From the NCBI RefSeq assembly GCF_003491305.1, contig NZ_CP022706.1:1840001-1875000 (forward strand): 35,000 bases of DNA. Direction: 5' to 3'. This document shows positions 30,303-35,000 of the stretch, piece after piece. The notes below the pieces were generated by a model that was not told the origin of the DNA, did no database searches, and worked only from the letters and a program-made list of their open reading frames with translations. The stretch is from Methanobacterium sp. BAmetb5. GTDB taxonomy: Archaea; Methanobacteriota; Methanobacteria; Methanobacteriales; Methanobacteriaceae. The translations under genes and the position numbers were made by a program. Numbering within the stretch: position 1 is the stretch's first letter; every line of letters starts with the position of its first letter.

Positions 30303-31035
30303 TTTACATATCCCTTTGATGATTTTCGAAAATTAGTTTCCTCTCTAAATAACTTGCAGTTGGGAATATATTAAACTTTCTGGATTTAACAGTTCCCTCT
30401 CGGGAAGTTTGCACCGGTTCGCAGGTTCCTTAAATTTCACCGGAACCACTCTGTGTAGCGGGGACTTTATCCAGTTACTAATTAGCAGAGGATTGGTAGT
30501 GATCTGCGAAGGTATGATTAAAAAGCCTGCTCTGTCCCGGAAAGATACTTAAAAGTACTACTTGGTATTTTGGAGGGATTCCAGGCCATGAATCAGGATT
30601 ATTACGGTGGATTCTTTTGAAGTTCGGAGCATCCCCAGATAATTAGAGTGAAAAGCAATCTGAACTAGGTTTGCAGTGCTCATGGAGATTAAGGATGCAG
30701 TTGTAGATGTCTACCACAGAATGATCCCACTAACCAGATATCTTATTTTAACCACTTCACGGTGGGATCCATTGGCCCTGATCCTCTATTCTTGGTTAGG
30801 TAATATAAATATATCCTATTAGATTATTCCGGGGTAGAACTTAAACTGATATTTCTAATAAAATTTGCTCTACTGTAGAAATTCAAATTGCCAAAAAGGG
30901 AACAGGTTAAAAGACAGGGTAATTAAATTAAGATTAATAAGGGGTAATGTAGATGGATTTATTATCTTCTGTAGAAAATAAGGGCCTTTTATCTGGGAAT
31001 ATGGGTCCGGGGGGCTAGTTCAGGGCGGTTCATTT
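30303..31035. other. 733-base non-coding region between flpA and the small coiled-coil gene
   Basis: This is the largest gap in the window and lies between nop5 and flpA, which are adjacent in many archaea. It is only moderately AT-rich, unlike other spacers. It contains a dyad GGTTCC/GGAACC (30423-30446 region) with an outer ACCGG/CCGGA pairing possibility. Only short open frames occur, such as 46 codons at 30682-30822. I cannot match it to RNase P RNA, SRP RNA, tRNA or a typical C/D-box RNA. It could hold an unrecognised structured RNA or a decayed gene. Confidence 0.5.
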
Positions 31036-31290
31036 TTAAGGTTCTGGATGGTTTGATGAAGTTTTCTCATGGGACTGGTCTACCGTGGTTTTAATGGCTG
31101 CTGCTTCCCGGTCGATATTGGAAAGACACTCCTGGGCCTGTTTCTGGTTGGCCTCCATGGTCTCCTTTAGTATGGTGAAGTTGTTCTGGAGACGTTCTTC
31201 CACTCGTCGGGAAAACTGTATGGCATACACTGCCAGAATAATGGAAAAAACACTGGATATTATGGATACTATGGCCACTACATCGGTCAT
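31036..31290 (-). CDS. Small membrane-anchored coiled-coil protein
   Basis: I prefer ATG 31290 (84 residues); a GTG at 31299 would add three residues. The N-terminal segment VVAIVSIISSVFSIILAVYAI is a membrane anchor, and the rest (RRVEERLQNNFTILKETMEANQ) is a charged coiled coil ending in a polar tail. No family is recognised. It lies between nop5 and flpA on the same strand and may be transcribed with nop5. Confidence 0.6.
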   Translation of the reverse strand: MTDVVAIVSIISSVFSIILAVYAIQFSRRVEERLQNNFTILKETMEANQKQAQECLSNIDREAAAIKTTVDQSHEKTSSNHPEP

Positions 31291-31411
31291 TGCAATCACT
31301 CTCTACCTATTAAATGAAACAAACCACTTAAAAACTCTCAACTATACTGATAGATACACACATCCTTTACTTTTTTTGGGGATGAATCCCCCCAATGTTC
31401 AGGTATGAACA

Positions 31412-32661
<1,250 letters not shown>

Positions 32662-32662
32662 T

Positions 32663-34402
<1,740 letters not shown>

Positions 34403-34452
34403 CACTATCTTGGTACTCAATACCGATGGAATTAATATGAAAAGGAAAACTC

Positions 34453-35000
<548 letters not shown>

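Noticed and set aside
30303..30800. RNase P RNA or SRP RNA between flpA and nop5
   Set aside because: I looked for the conserved RNase P blocks and the SRP domain IV motif on both strands and found only partial resemblances.
30682..30822. 46-codon open frame in the non-coding gap
   Set aside because: It has no ribosome binding site and no recognisable protein pattern, and frames of this length are expected by chance.

Overview
The window comes from a methanogenic archaeon of the order Methanobacteriales, probably a mesophilic Methanobacterium-like species. The signs are: a family B DNA polymerase gene that ends just after polymerase motif C (the split polB known in this order), a pseudomurein-binding-type protein, archaeal Nop5 and fibrillarin, a PyrD1B/PyrK pair, tRNAs without an encoded CCA end, TATA boxes about 26 bases before starts, and AT-rich spacers around moderately GC-rich genes.

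Layout. (1) 1-8655 is a defence island. The end of hsdM, then hsdS, hsdR and a fourth gene overlap one another in a tight type I restriction-modification operon. The fourth gene encodes HEAT repeats fused to a C-terminal PD-(D/E)xK-like nuclease. A Schlafen-AlbA_2/ATPase/winged-helix protein follows. (2) 8656-12314 is AT-rich accessory DNA: tandem repeats, a membrane-anchored DnaJ-type zinc-finger protein, small unknown proteins and two multi-pass membrane proteins. (3) 12315-14480 is a bacterial-type katG, much more GC-rich than its flanks, with paired direct repeats upstream and a terminator after it. (4) 14708-18979 is the most unusual region: two copies of a Roadblock/LC7 plus helper-protein pair, a small COG2229-like GTPase, two more Roadblock proteins, and a divergent gene that appears to fuse a ribbon-helix-helix domain to a relative of the helper protein. 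The two copies of the first Roadblock protein are identical in amino acids but differ at about 17 bases, all synonymous. (5) 19247-20195 is a HEPN/MNT pair with an inverted repeat over its start. (6) 20294-25175 holds a small acidic protein, an M23-type peptidase, a DUF488 protein, polB1, a flavoprotein and a PepSY-like protein. (7) 25575-26397 has three minus-strand tRNAs, Lys(TTT), Leu(CAA) and Lys(CTT). The two Lys genes share an upstream leader at exactly the same spacing. (8) 26963-29483 has a Lys-rich tail-anchored protein, a zinc-ribbon/pseudomurein-binding-type protein, an M14-like metallopeptidase candidate and an FMN-binding oxidase-like protein. (9) 29625-34402 has flpA and nop5 separated by about 1.1 kb, then divergent pyrD-pyrK, and the start of an AI-2E family membrane protein runs off the right end.

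How the parts may work together. The R-M operon probably acts as a four-gene defence unit. The Roadblock/GTPase block looks like a small signalling or polarity switch (GTPase, Roadblock regulators, two versions of a helper), possibly with its own DNA-binding regulator. The 27-29 kb proteins fit the pseudomurein cell envelope. nop5 and pyrD appear to fire from one symmetrical TATA element.

All functional calls come from reading motifs by eye; no searches were run.
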